64,000 nucleotides of DNA from an uncultured Acidimicrobiales bacterium (GTDB taxonomy: Bacteria > Actinomycetota > Acidimicrobiia > Acidimicrobiales > CATQHL01), in the NCBI GenBank assembly GCA_958295925.1, contig CATQHL010000001.1, positions 1,685,753 through 1,749,752 of the forward strand, in the 5' to 3' direction. The translations under genes and the position numbers were made by a program. Below the pieces are notes generated by a model. That model had not been told where the DNA came from, made no database searches, and saw only the letters and a program-made list of their open reading frames with translations. Below are positions 1-9,507 of this stretch, one piece after another; the first letter of the stretch is position 1, and each line of letters opens with the position of its first letter.

Positions 1-1220
1 GCTACTTCCCGTACAGCAGCACCACGGTTGGGTCCAGGTTGTATTCCTCGGCGTTTGTCGTGAGCCCGCGGGGGTCAGCGTCCCCCGCTATGGCGGTGCC
101 TCCAGCAATGGTGGTGTCGGGCCCCTATAGGGGTGGGTGCTTGAACGGAACAGTTGTCCCCAACCCGCTTGCCAACCCGGGTCTGGTCTCAGACTGCGAG
201 GCCCTGCTTGAGGCCCTCATTGGGGGCTCCAAGTGGGCGGTGGACAGGGATATCACTGTTACGTCCCCCAAGCGTGAATGGGATACAGGATGGTCCTACT
301 CGATCCCGTCTTTCGGTGGAACAAATTATTATAGGGGTGCGAGGGTGGATCCAACCACGAATCGTGTCAACCGGGTCGAATTTAATGGGGACATTCCTCG
401 TGGAGGCGTCGTGCTTCCTGCTTCGCTGGGCAACCTTGACCGGTTGACTTATTTGTCTTTGGTACGAAGCCCCGGGATCGCTGGGGGCCCCAGGATCACT
501 GGCCCCATACCGGACTCATGGGCTAATTTGACGAATCTCGAGTATCTGTATCTGACACGATTGAACCTCAGTGGACCCATCCCGTCCTCGATCGGCGACC
601 TCACGAGCTTGAAAATCCTTGCAATTGAAAGCAGTGGTTTGACTGGCGCGATTCCGGACTCACTTGGTAACCTTACAAACCTGAATTCCCTGCACCTGAC
701 AAACAACTCGCTTTCAGGCACGATTCCCGCTTCCATAGGGAACCTTTCCCAGTTGAGGACCTTGTATCTCCACAATAACGATTTGAGCGGTATTCCTTCA
801 GAGATTGGCAACATGAGTAATTTGTCGTACCTGCAACTCAACAGTAATGATTTGAGTAGCATTCCTGCTTCGCTGGCCGACTTGAGTAATTTGCGTACTT
901 TGTACCTCAATGATAATGAGTTGGGTAGTATTCCAGCGTGGCTAGGCAACATGAGTAATTTGCGTAACTTATACATGGCAAGGAATCAATTGAGTGGAGC
1001 GATTCCTGTTTCTCTGGGCAACATGAATCTGGAAGTGCTAGACCTGCGTGGTAACTCTGGCCTAACAGGCTGCATACCGGCTGGTTTGAAGAGATACACG
1101 CGCAAACTCCACAATGGCGCTGTCCGTGCGTACGACGCAATAATTTGGGCCCCTGATGGCGCCAAGCTTAGAGGCACCCGAGACAACGACAGCCCCTGGT
1201 GGTGCGACGACGGGTCCTGA
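1..1220 (+). CDS. Leucine-rich-repeat surface protein, 5' end cut by window edge
   Basis: The frame is open from base 3 to the stop at 1220, and the first 48 bases differ by one base from 2142-2189 inside the next LRR gene, so this is the 3' part of a longer gene. Visible parts: the end of a 'YFPYSS..GSRLYSS' module, a Cys motif 'LNGTVVPNPLANP..VSDCEALLEAL' that usually precedes these LRRs, then about nine plant-type repeats (IPxxLGNLxxLxxLxLxxNxLSG), and a C-terminal capping segment with 'GCIPAGLK' and a final Cys. No membrane anchor is seen. Role in adhesion or recognition is inferred from the fold. It is a tandem paralog of the gene at 1700-3232. Confidence 0.85.
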   Translation, partial: YFPYSSTTVGSRLYSSAFVVSPRGSASPAMAVPPAMVVSGPYRGGCLNGTVVPNPLANPGLVSDCEALLEALIGGSKWAVDRDITVTSPKREWDTGWSYSIPSFGGTNYYRGARVDPTTNRVNRVEFNGDIPRGGVVLPASLGNLDRLTYLSLVRSPGIAGGPRITGPIPDSWANLTNLEYLYLTRLNLSGPIPSSIGDLTSLKILAIESSGLTGAIPDSLGNLTNLNSLHLTNNSLSGTIPASIGNLSQLRTLYLHNNDLSGIPSEIGNMSNLSYLQLNSNDLSSIPASLADLSNLRTLYLNDNELGSIPAWLGNMSNLRNLYMARNQLSGAIPVSLGNMNLEVLDLRGNSGLTGCIPAGLKRYTRKLHNGAVRAYDAIIWAPDGAKLRGTRDNDSPWWCDDGS

Positions 1221-1276
1221 CTTGGTAGCCCGGTTCGCTTGACGGGCCGGGCGCCCGGACAATCCCGGACAATCCA

Positions 1277-1317
1277 GCGCTGCGGGCATCGCCGGACTTG
1301 GGCGGCGCCCGCAGCGC
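1277..1317. terminator. Hairpin downstream of first LRR gene
   Basis: An 11-bp perfect stem (1277-1287 with 1307-1317) follows the LRR stop. There is no clear T run. The corresponding hairpin after the second LRR gene is at 3281-3317, so the element was duplicated with the gene. Confidence 0.5.
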
Positions 1318-1343
1318 CTGTCTTGCAGCCCCGCTTTCGTTGC

Positions 1344-1430
1344 TCAGAACATGAGCAGGGCAAGCCCCGCCCAGCTCTGAGGCACGGCTCCCGCTGCGTC
1401 GCCATCGGCGCTGTGCCTGCATTCAGCCAG
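1344..1430 (-). pseudogene. Remnant of the 3' end of the GH63-type hydrolase gene
   Basis: Read on the minus strand, this stretch encodes about 28 residues ending 'GAVPQSWAGLALLMF' and a stop, the same C-terminus as the intact hydrolase at 3330-4493. Homology stops near 1430, and the rest of the hydrolase is absent. The flanking sequence (1218-1345) also matches the sequence after the second LRR gene. The simplest reading is a tandem duplication of an 'LRR gene plus hydrolase tail' block. Confidence 0.8.
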
Positions 1431-1561
1431 ATCGGTGTGTTGCTCTTGCAACGAACGCAAGAGGCTCTTCAGGTGCCGGCTCATTTGGCAGCAAATTGAC
1501 TGGTTGTCCCTGGTGGAAGCCATATTTCCACTTTTGGGGATCGCCTGGGCATTGCGAAATC

Positions 1562-1576
1562 GGGGGGGGGGGGGGG
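1562..1576. repeat. Homopolymer tract of 15 G
   Basis: An uninterrupted run of 15 G lies about 120 bp upstream of the preferred GTG start of the second LRR gene. Long G tracts are slippage-prone and can modulate promoters of surface-protein genes. The length could also be a sequencing error. Confidence 0.9.
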
Positions 1577-1699
1577 TAACCTGATTGAAGGCATAGTCGA
1601 ATTGCATTGCGATTTTCCTGTAATATTGTTTCTGAGACCCGCGAGCGGGAGCGACGTAGCGCCGCTAGGGCAAGACGAAGCAATGGAAGCGAGTTGGAC

Positions 1700-3232
1700 G
1701 TGAAAAAGCTTGTTAACAAGTCAACGGTAAGAATGAGCAAGTGCACGGTAAGAATGAGCGTGGTGCTTGCGATCGCCCTGGTAGTGAGCGTTTTTGGGGG
1801 AGGGGTATCCCTCGTCTCCGCGCAGACTTCCGATAGGGCTTCCGATGGGGAGGTCCGGATTTGGGCGCAGAAGCTGGATTCGGGGAATGTTGAGTTCGGC
1901 CTGCGCGTCGACTCCAGGGGTGGCGTGGATGTGTCCTTCACCAATCGGTTCCTCGTCTACGGGGCCGCCGAGGCCGGTGTGTGGTATGCGTCTGAGTCCA
2001 AGTTGGTGGTTCTTGGGGACAGCGAGGCGAGCCCTCAGGCGGTCTTGCGGATTCTGGCGAGAAGGCTGGATTCGGGGAATGTTGAGTTCGGCCTGCGCGT
2101 CGACAGCGACAAGACGCGGCTACCCGATGCCCGCTACTTCCCGTACAGCAGCTCCACGGTTGGGTCCAGGTTGTATTCCTCGAGGCTCGTCGTGAGCCCG
2201 CCGGGGTCCGCGTCTCCCGATGCTGTGGATGAGGGAAGGTGCTTGAACGGAATAACTGTCCCCAACCCGCTTGCCAACCCCAAACTGGTCTCAGACTGCG
2301 AATCCCTGCTTGAGGCGCTTGACACGATGCTCGGTGGCGCCGACATAAGGCTCGCCGATGAGCCTTGGAGACCTGTCGGCAACACGCCACCCCTGTGGTC
2401 GGTGAATAGAGACCTCACCGTTACGTCCGATAGCAAGATATCTGGCTGGTCCTACGTTGAAAGCACCAAACAAGGCACGGTTCTAACAGAGGAGGGGGCG
2501 AGAGTAGATCCCATCACGAATCGAGTCAGCTGGGTCGAATTTCGAAGTCGTCTTGGAGCGAGCGGTGTGGTTCCTGCTTCGTTTGGCAACCTTGACGAGT
2601 TGACTCATTTGGTGATGGTGCTCTATCCCTTAATCGAGGGCCCCATACCCGACTCATGGGCAAACCTGACGAAACTTGAGAAACTGAGGCTGGCGACTAT
2701 AAGCCTTAGTGGTTCCATCCCGTCTTGGATAGGCACCCTTACGAGCTTGAGGGAGTTGGAATTGTCTGGAAGTTCGACAGAATTGTCTGACGGGTTGACA
2801 GGCGCGATTCCGAGTTCAATTGCCGACCTAAGCAACCTGGAAGTGCTGCACTTGAGCAGAAACTCGCTTACAGGCGAGATTCCCGCTTTCCTGGGGGGGC
2901 TTTCCAGCTTGAAGAGTTTATATCTGGATGACAATGACTTGAGTGGCTCGATTCCTTCGGAACTGGGCGACTTGAGTGATCTTGTATATCTAAATCTGAG
3001 TAACAATGACTTGAGTGGCTCGATTCCTTCGGAACTGGGCAACTTGAATTTGTATTACCTAGATCTGAGAGGTAACGATCAACTCACAGGTTGCGTACCG
3101 GCTAGCTTGAAGACATACGCACATGAGCTCAGAGACGGCAGCGTGGTGCAGCGTCCAGCACAAATATACATCGGTGTGGCGTGGGATATTCGCACGCTTC
3201 AACCCGACAGCTCCTCGTGGTGCACATCCTGA
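1700..3232 (+). CDS. Secreted leucine-rich-repeat protein
   Basis: I prefer the GTG at 1700, preceded by GGAAG about 10 bases upstream. It gives a short basic N-terminus and a hydrophobic signal segment (VVLAIALVVSVFGGG, then VSAQ as a likely cleavage site). The frame is open upstream to a TTG at 1607. Two copies of a module containing 'LDSGNVEFGLRVDS' follow (near residues 55 and 120), then the Cys motif 'LNGITVPNPLANP..VSDCESLLEAL', then about seven LRR units of the IPxxLGNL type and a cysteine-bearing C-cap. It is a tandem paralog of the gene upstream. The next gene is convergent across a strong hairpin. An extracellular binding role is inferred; the ligand is unknown. Confidence 0.88.
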   Translation: MKKLVNKSTVRMSKCTVRMSVVLAIALVVSVFGGGVSLVSAQTSDRASDGEVRIWAQKLDSGNVEFGLRVDSRGGVDVSFTNRFLVYGAAEAGVWYASESKLVVLGDSEASPQAVLRILARRLDSGNVEFGLRVDSDKTRLPDARYFPYSSSTVGSRLYSSRLVVSPPGSASPDAVDEGRCLNGITVPNPLANPKLVSDCESLLEALDTMLGGADIRLADEPWRPVGNTPPLWSVNRDLTVTSDSKISGWSYVESTKQGTVLTEEGARVDPITNRVSWVEFRSRLGASGVVPASFGNLDELTHLVMVLYPLIEGPIPDSWANLTKLEKLRLATISLSGSIPSWIGTLTSLRELELSGSSTELSDGLTGAIPSSIADLSNLEVLHLSRNSLTGEIPAFLGGLSSLKSLYLDDNDLSGSIPSELGDLSDLVYLNLSNNDLSGSIPSELGNLNLYYLDLRGNDQLTGCVPASLKTYAHELRDGSVVQRPAQIYIGVAWDIRTLQPDSSSWCTS

Positions 3233-3280
3233 CCTGTTAGCCCGGTTCGCTTGACGGGCCGGGCGCCCGGACAGTCCAGC

Positions 3281-3317
3281 GCTGCGGGCATCGCCTGTCT
3301 TGGGCGATGCCCGCAGC
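3281..3317. terminator. Bidirectional terminator hairpin between convergent genes
   Basis: A 15-bp perfect inverted repeat (3281-3295 with 3303-3317) and a 7-nt loop lie between the LRR stop at 3232 and the convergent hydrolase stop at 3330. Position and stem strength support termination in both directions, though no T run follows. Confidence 0.6.
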
Positions 3318-3329
3318 CTCATTCGATGC

Positions 3330-4493
3330 TCAGAACATGAGCAGGGCAAGCCCCGCCCAACTCTGAGGCACGGCCCCCGCAGCGGTGCCGTCGTCGCTGT
3401 CCCAGCATTCGGCCAGACCGGACGCCGCCGCCCCCGCCTGCGACGCGGCGGCCAGCTTTGCTGACGCCTCTTCCAGGCCGGATCGTCGCATTCCCAGCCA
3501 GAGCAGGTAGTTGAGCGGCGGCCAGGACGGGCCTCTCCAGTAGCCCCCCGCCGAGAAAGCCGGCTCGGCCTTGTGGACTCCGCTCGGCCCGCAGCGCCCT
3601 CCGAACGCTTCGGCGTCGAGCAACTCGCCTGCAAGTCGACGCAGCCGACGCTCGTCGGACTCCACCAGCAGGGGGAGCAGCCCGTATGCGGTGCGGACGC
3701 GCCCCGAGCGCCCCTCGGCCCCACCGGAGTCGGCGTAAACGACACGCTCAACGTCCCAGCGGCGGCGGACGGCAGCGCCCAGTCGAAGCGCTGCGTCGGG
3801 CTCGAGGGCGCCGGGCGCGGCCTCGGCCAGCTCAAGGGCGTTGAACGCCGTGAGCGCAGAGAAACCAGCCGAGGCCGCCTTGAAGCGAGGGTTGAACAGC
3901 GGGGCGCCGTGGGCGTCGCGCTCGATGCTTCGTACGAGTTCGTTCTTGTGAGCTTTCCAACGTTCGGCCGAATACCCGCCTGGACAGAAGCCGTCCCAGC
4001 GAGGGTCGTCGTCGGCGCCTGACTCCCAGGGGTGGCAGAGCATCAGCAGGCCGCTCGCCTCGCAGCGCGGCCTGCGCTCGAGCAGGAACCGCAGGCCGTC
4101 CGCAGCCGCAGATACGAGCCTCTCCGGGACGTGCACACCTCGGCGCATCAAGTCGGCGATGGCGTGGCCGAACATGGGCGGGCCGGCGAGCGACGAAGCC
4201 CCTCTGCGCCCCCAGAGTCCCTCGTGGCGGCGAGGGTTGAGCTCATAACGCATGTGAGGCACGCAGCCCGACCGGTACGAGGCGCCGAGAGCGTGCGAAA
4301 GCTCGTCGACGCCGCGGTCGTCGCCCAACTCGGCCCAAATCAGGGAGTGAAAGCAGGAGTCCCAGAGCCACTGCCAGGGGTAAGTCCGGGGGTTGGGTGC
4401 CGTGTAGCCGCCGCCCGGGGGTATGTCTACCCAGTGGCTGCGCATGACGCCCCGGGCGCGCTCTCGCAGGTCGGGGCAGGCGCTTGCCTTCAT
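3330..4493 (-). CDS. GH63/MGH1-like glycoside hydrolase
   Basis: About 387 residues forming an (alpha/alpha)6-barrel glycosidase of the mannosylglycerate/glucosylglycerate-hydrolase type. Visible motifs: 'YPWQWLWDSCFHSLIW' near the N-terminus, with the Asp corresponding to the family's catalytic acid, 'GYWRGPSWPPLNYLLW' near the C-terminus, and 'QSWAGLALLMF' at the end. The ATG at 4493 is chosen because upstream codons fall in tandem repeats and look non-coding; the frame stays open to 4619. It is divergent from a GT4 glycosyltransferase, which suggests the pair makes and breaks a glycoside such as glucosylglycerate. That substrate is inference. A duplicate of its 3' end lies at 1344-1430. 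Confidence 0.8.
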   Translation of the reverse strand: MKASACPDLRERARGVMRSHWVDIPPGGGYTAPNPRTYPWQWLWDSCFHSLIWAELGDDRGVDELSHALGASYRSGCVPHMRYELNPRRHEGLWGRRGASSLAGPPMFGHAIADLMRRGVHVPERLVSAAADGLRFLLERRPRCEASGLLMLCHPWESGADDDPRWDGFCPGGYSAERWKAHKNELVRSIERDAHGAPLFNPRFKAASAGFSALTAFNALELAEAAPGALEPDAALRLGAAVRRRWDVERVVYADSGGAEGRSGRVRTAYGLLPLLVESDERRLRRLAGELLDAEAFGGRCGPSGVHKAEPAFSAGGYWRGPSWPPLNYLLWLGMRRSGLEEASAKLAAASQAGAAASGLAECWDSDDGTAAGAVPQSWAGLALLMF

Positions 4494-4710
4494 GCCCGCA
4501 TCGTCATATGCCTTCATGCCCGCATCGTCAAACGTCTCGGCTTGTCCATCTTGTCGCCCTTGCTGTCGTCCGCCCCCCGCTTTACCTAGTCCCTTGCTAT
4601 CATCCGCCCACAGCTTCACTCAGCCCTTACTGTCGTCTCGGCCCAACTGTGCCCATCCCCGGCTGTCGTCCGCCCCCCGCTTTGTCCGCCCCCGGCTGTC
4701 GTCCCGCCAA
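4487..4710. repeat. Short tandem repeats between divergent hydrolase and glycosyltransferase genes
   Basis: A 24-bp unit (CTTCATGCCCGCATCGTCA core) occurs twice, at 4487 and 4511. Five imperfect copies of a 33-34 bp unit led by CTGTCGTCCGCC start at 4563, 4597, 4630, 4663 and 4696. They fill the 5' region between the two divergent genes and keep frames open on both strands, which obscures both start codons. Confidence 0.8.
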
Positions 4711-4725
4711 AGTAGCGTCGTCGCC

Positions 4726-5772
4726 GTGCCCGCCTGCGCAGTCGTCTCCTTCCGACTGGGGGGAAACGACGGGGTGTCGGTGGTGGCGGCCCGCTGGCGG
4801 CGGATTCTGGAGCGGCTGGGCTGGCATGTGTTCACAGTGGCCGGGGAGGGCGCCGCCGACCGCATAATCCCTGGCCTTGGCATTGGCGCACCCCTCCCGC
4901 CTGCGTCCGGGCGCGTGGAGGAGGCACTCGCCGACGCCGACCTGGCGCTGGTGGAAAACCTGTGCAGCCTGCCGCTGAACCTGCCCGCGTCACGCGTCGT
5001 CGCAGCCGCGCTGGCGGGAAGGCAGGCGATTCTGCATCACCACGACCTCCCCTGGCAGCGTGAACGTTTCGCGCACCTCACCGAACTCCCTCCGCATGAC
5101 GAGCGATGGCGGCACGTCACGATAAACAGTTTCTCCGCCCGGCAGCTGGCGGAGCGGGGCATCGCCGCGAGCGTGATCTACAACCCGTTCGATGTCGACG
5201 CCCTGCCGGGCAATCGCCTGCGCACCAGACAGGGCAGGGGAGTCGCCCCCGCCGCCGAACTGCTGGCAGTCCATCCCGTGCGCGCCATCGCCCGCAAGAA
5301 CGTCCCGCTGGCGCTGGAGGTCTGCGAAACCCTCGGTGCCACCTATTGGCTAACCGGGCCGGCAGAGGAGGGCTACGGCCCTGCCCTGGAGGCAGTCCTC
5401 GACCGGGCGACCTGCCGAGTGCTGCGGGGTACGCTCGCCAACGACGCAGACCTCTACGCCGCCGCCGACCTGGTGCTCCTCACCTCCACGCAGGAGGGGT
5501 TCGGCAACCCCCCGGTAGAGGCCGCCATATGGCGCAAGCCGGCAGTGGTGAGCAACAATCCGGCGTCGGAGGAGCTCCGCGCACTGGGCTTCCGCTGGTT
5601 CTACCCGCACGAGACCGATGGAATTCGCAACCATCTGGCCGCGCAAGAGCCGGAAGCGCAGGAGATGCTTGACCACAATCAATCTGTGGCGAAACAACAC
5701 CTCTCAATGGAGGCGGCTTGCCGCCAACTCGCGCATCTGCTGAACGAGATGGGACTCCCGGCCAACCGTTAG
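4726..5772 (+). CDS. GT4-family glycosyltransferase
   Basis: About 348 residues from a GTG at 4726. The frame is open back to 4423, but that part is repeat-derived and lacks protein character. The N-terminus 'VVSFRLGGNDGVSVVAARW' is the Gly-rich acceptor loop of GT4 enzymes. The C-terminal domain has 'DLVLLTSTQEGFGNPPVEAA', the E-x7-E type nucleotide-sugar site of GT-B enzymes. The gene is divergent from a GH63-type hydrolase, as expected for synthesis of a glucosyl- or mannosylglycerate-type solute or a glycolipid headgroup. The exact donor and acceptor cannot be read from the sequence. Confidence 0.85.
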   Translation: MPACAVVSFRLGGNDGVSVVAARWRRILERLGWHVFTVAGEGAADRIIPGLGIGAPLPPASGRVEEALADADLALVENLCSLPLNLPASRVVAAALAGRQAILHHHDLPWQRERFAHLTELPPHDERWRHVTINSFSARQLAERGIAASVIYNPFDVDALPGNRLRTRQGRGVAPAAELLAVHPVRAIARKNVPLALEVCETLGATYWLTGPAEEGYGPALEAVLDRATCRVLRGTLANDADLYAAADLVLLTSTQEGFGNPPVEAAIWRKPAVVSNNPASEELRALGFRWFYPHETDGIRNHLAAQEPEAQEMLDHNQSVAKQHLSMEAACRQLAHLLNEMGLPANR

Positions 5773-5802
5773 AAGCCGGAGTGTGGCATTAGGCTCAAAC
5801 AT

Positions 5803-6863
<1,061 letters not shown>

Positions 6864-6867
<4 letters not shown>

Positions 6868-7769
6868 CCATCCACATCCCCGACTCCGCCCCGCGCATCC
6901 ACGATCAGGGTTTCCGTCCCTACGACGGCCCGATTCGAAGACCTTCCTCGGCAACCTGGACGCTCTGCAGATATACGATTGGTCGTTCCGTCGGACGCAG
7001 GCGCAAGTTCCGTTTCAAACTCGTCCCGATTTTCGCGGCCTTGTTCGTATTCGTGGTTGTCGCGGGATACGTCATCTTCGCGTTCGTTTCAGGTGTACCG
7101 TCCGTCGCTCCCGGTGAGGAAAGCCCGTACTTCGAGTATGTCAGGGATTTCTACCGGTGGGCCGTAATCGGGGTGGCCCTGCTTTCAGTTTCGATTCCAC
7201 CGCAAGTCCTCTCGGGCGACAGACGCGGAGGACTGCTCAACCTCTACATGACCACCCCCCTGAGCAGAAGCAAGTACGTCTCAGCGCAGGGCATTGCCTT
7301 CCTGTCGGTAACGGCGATGCTCGCAGTGCCTGCGTTCCTGTTGTTGCTTGTGGTGTATTCGCTCTTGGGCAAGGGGCCGGGAGACATCGCCGACTTCTTG
7401 AACTTCCTGTGGCGAATTCCGGTGGGTTCGCTGACGTTGGCGCTGTTGCCGGTTGCGCTGGGGATGGCTTTCGGCGTAATGGTGAGGCGAGGCTCACTTG
7501 GAGCCGTCTACAACATCGCCCTTCTGTGGATTACGTTCGGTGTGGCTCGAACGATTCGCACCACGAATGACATTTCGGACTCGATATTTTTTATGAGTCC
7601 GATCGACACTGCCCTTTCATTGACGAGGGTGGTGTTCGGGGGTCGGAACTCCCCGGAATTGTTGCCATATGTGCCCAATGCGGTGATTGTTCTGGGGTAT
7701 CTGGCCTGGGTTGTTGCGGCGATGGTCTACGTATTTTGGCGCAGCAGGAAATTTACGGAGAGTCTATGA
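6864..7769 (+). CDS. ABC-2-type transporter permease
   Basis: 301 residues with about six hydrophobic segments: one near residue 55 (FAALFVFVVVAGYVIFAF) after a basic N-terminus, then paired helices around 100, 145, 190, 220 and 280. 'DRRGGLLNLYMTTPLSRSKYV' is typical of ABC-2 permeases, where the amphipathic coupling segment follows the first extracellular loop. Translation is coupled on both sides by ATGA overlaps. It probably partners the ATPase at 5803. Confidence 0.88.
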
Positions 7770-8692
7770 GCGCGCCGATGATTGAGGCCGCGGGGCTCAC
7801 AAAGGAGTTCGGGGACCTCGTGGCGGTTTCCAACGTGTCCTTCAGGATCGGCCCGGGGGTGACCGCCCTGCTCGGCCCGAACGGGGCGGGCAAGTCCACG
7901 CTGCTTCGCATGCTCTGCGGGCTGGCCAAGCCCACCGTCGGCAATGTTCGCATTCTGGGAAGCAATGTCCGCGACAACGTGAGGCTGCGCAGCCAGATCG
8001 GCATCGTGCCACAGCAGGAGCAACTCTTCGATCACATGAGCTTGAGCGAGTTCGTCCGCACGGCGGCTGCGCTGAACGGCGTGGAGAACATTGAGTTGGC
8101 CGCGGAGACGGCCATCTCCTTCGTAGGTCTCGACAGCACGGATAAGCGCCGCCTTGGCGACTACTCGAAAGGGATGCGACAGCGGGCGAAGGTGGCCCAG
8201 GCCATCGTTCACGAGCCCAAGGTGATGTTTCTTGACGAGCCGCTGAGCGGCCTAGATCCGGGGCAGCGCAGCCTGCTCATCGATCTTTTTCATCGCATCG
8301 GCGACACCGGGCGCTGCGTGCTCGTTTCCAGCCACGTTCTCGAGGAAGTGGAGCGAATGGGCTCAAACGTCTTGATCATCGGACAGGGAAGGCTGCTGGC
8401 CGAGGGCGACTTCAGGGGGATACGCGACCTCATGGACGACCGGCCGCGCCGCTTCAAGATTGTCGTGGAGCGGGCGCAGCAGTTTGCGGGCACCCTTCTG
8501 GCCAAGAATCTTGTGGAGGATGTCGAGGTGCCCGGCGACACGGAGTTGACGCTTGCCACGAGCCGCATGCGCGACTTCTCCGCTTCAATCGCCCCGTTGG
8601 CGAAGGAGCAAGGGGTCTCCATCACCGAGATTCGCCCCCTCGACGCCGACCTGGAATCGGTGTTCAGGTATCTCCTGGAGCGAGCCAGATGA
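7766..8692 (+). CDS. ABC transporter ATP-binding protein
   Basis: 308 residues from the ATG at 7766, which overlaps the preceding stop as ATGA. The frame also extends to 7736, but that start would lie inside the permease gene. Walker A is 'GPNGAGKST', the signature region is 'YSKGMRQRAKVAQA' and Walker B is 'VMFLDEPLSGLDPGQ'. The second ATPase of the four-gene set, likely paired with the permease at 8689. Confidence 0.92.
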   Translation: MSAPMIEAAGLTKEFGDLVAVSNVSFRIGPGVTALLGPNGAGKSTLLRMLCGLAKPTVGNVRILGSNVRDNVRLRSQIGIVPQQEQLFDHMSLSEFVRTAAALNGVENIELAAETAISFVGLDSTDKRRLGDYSKGMRQRAKVAQAIVHEPKVMFLDEPLSGLDPGQRSLLIDLFHRIGDTGRCVLVSSHVLEEVERMGSNVLIIGQGRLLAEGDFRGIRDLMDDRPRRFKIVVERAQQFAGTLLAKNLVEDVEVPGDTELTLATSRMRDFSASIAPLAKEQGVSITEIRPLDADLESVFRYLLERAR

Positions 8693-9420
8693 GTTCGCCG
8701 ACGCTGCGGAGGTTCGCCGCCGTCTATCGGTGCGTGCTCAAGATGCTGCGCCGCGACAGGTCGAACGTCTTCCCCCTCACCCTGATTGCCGTCGGGATGA
8801 TCGCGATAGCGGTCGCATTTCGACTTGCCTCAGACAACTGGCAGAGCGTCGGCGTGCAGACGTTCACCGGGCTTGGCCTCTGGTTCCTGCTTCCCATCGG
8901 GACGCTTGTTATGGCGTCAGGCGTCTATTCGCACCTGCGGGACGGGCAGACGCTGGTGTATCTGTGGCTGCGCCCGGTTTCGGCCTCGGCGTCGGTCGGA
9001 GCGACCTGGGTCGCCATTTTGGCCGGGTTGTTCGTGCTCCTGGTTGTCCCTGCGACGGTGGCGGGCTGGATACTGGACTTGAACGCGCTGGCCCCGTCGC
9101 TGCTCGCCGTTATCGCGTATTCGGCTCTGGGGCTGCTGTTCGGCACCCTGGTGAAGCGTCCGCTCCTATTGGGGGCGATGTTCGTAATCGTCTGGGAAGG
9201 CGTTATTGGCTCGATCAATTTGTCATTCGCCCGGTTAACCGTCCGGCACTATGTCGGAAGCCTGGTTGCTCGCGTCGGCGACCCCGCCCTGGAAACCGGC
9301 GATGCCGGCCTCTCAATCAGAACGGAGAACTTCGCCGCTTCGATCATCGTCCCCCTGTGCCTGGCCGCCGTCTGCTACCTGCTTACCGTCCAGCGCTACA
9401 AGAACATGGAAGTGCCGTAG
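8689..9420 (+). CDS. ABC transporter permease
   Basis: 243 residues with about six hydrophobic segments, beginning 'FPLTLIAVGMIAIAVAF' and ending 'FAASIIVPLCLAAVCYLLTV'. The start overlaps the preceding ATPase gene by 4 bp. This is the last gene of the exporter operon; the next gene is on the other strand after 87 bp. Substrate unknown. Confidence 0.87.
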   Translation: MSSPTLRRFAAVYRCVLKMLRRDRSNVFPLTLIAVGMIAIAVAFRLASDNWQSVGVQTFTGLGLWFLLPIGTLVMASGVYSHLRDGQTLVYLWLRPVSASASVGATWVAILAGLFVLLVVPATVAGWILDLNALAPSLLAVIAYSALGLLFGTLVKRPLLLGAMFVIVWEGVIGSINLSFARLTVRHYVGSLVARVGDPALETGDAGLSIRTENFAASIIVPLCLAAVCYLLTVQRYKNMEVP

Positions 9421-9507
9421 AACGGCGCATTCGCCTCGGCCGCCCCTCGGCCGCCCCTTGGGGCTTTGCAGTCCCTTGGGGTTGTTGACCAGAAAGCACT
9501 GAGCAAG

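Noticed and set aside
1607-1700. TTG at 1607 as start of the second LRR gene
   Set aside because: No ribosome-binding site, and it would put 31 Arg-rich residues before the signal peptide; the GTG at 1700 is better.
4563-4710. 33-bp periodic repeats considered as a CRISPR array
   Set aside because: The units are contiguous and imperfect with no distinct spacers, and no cas genes are present.
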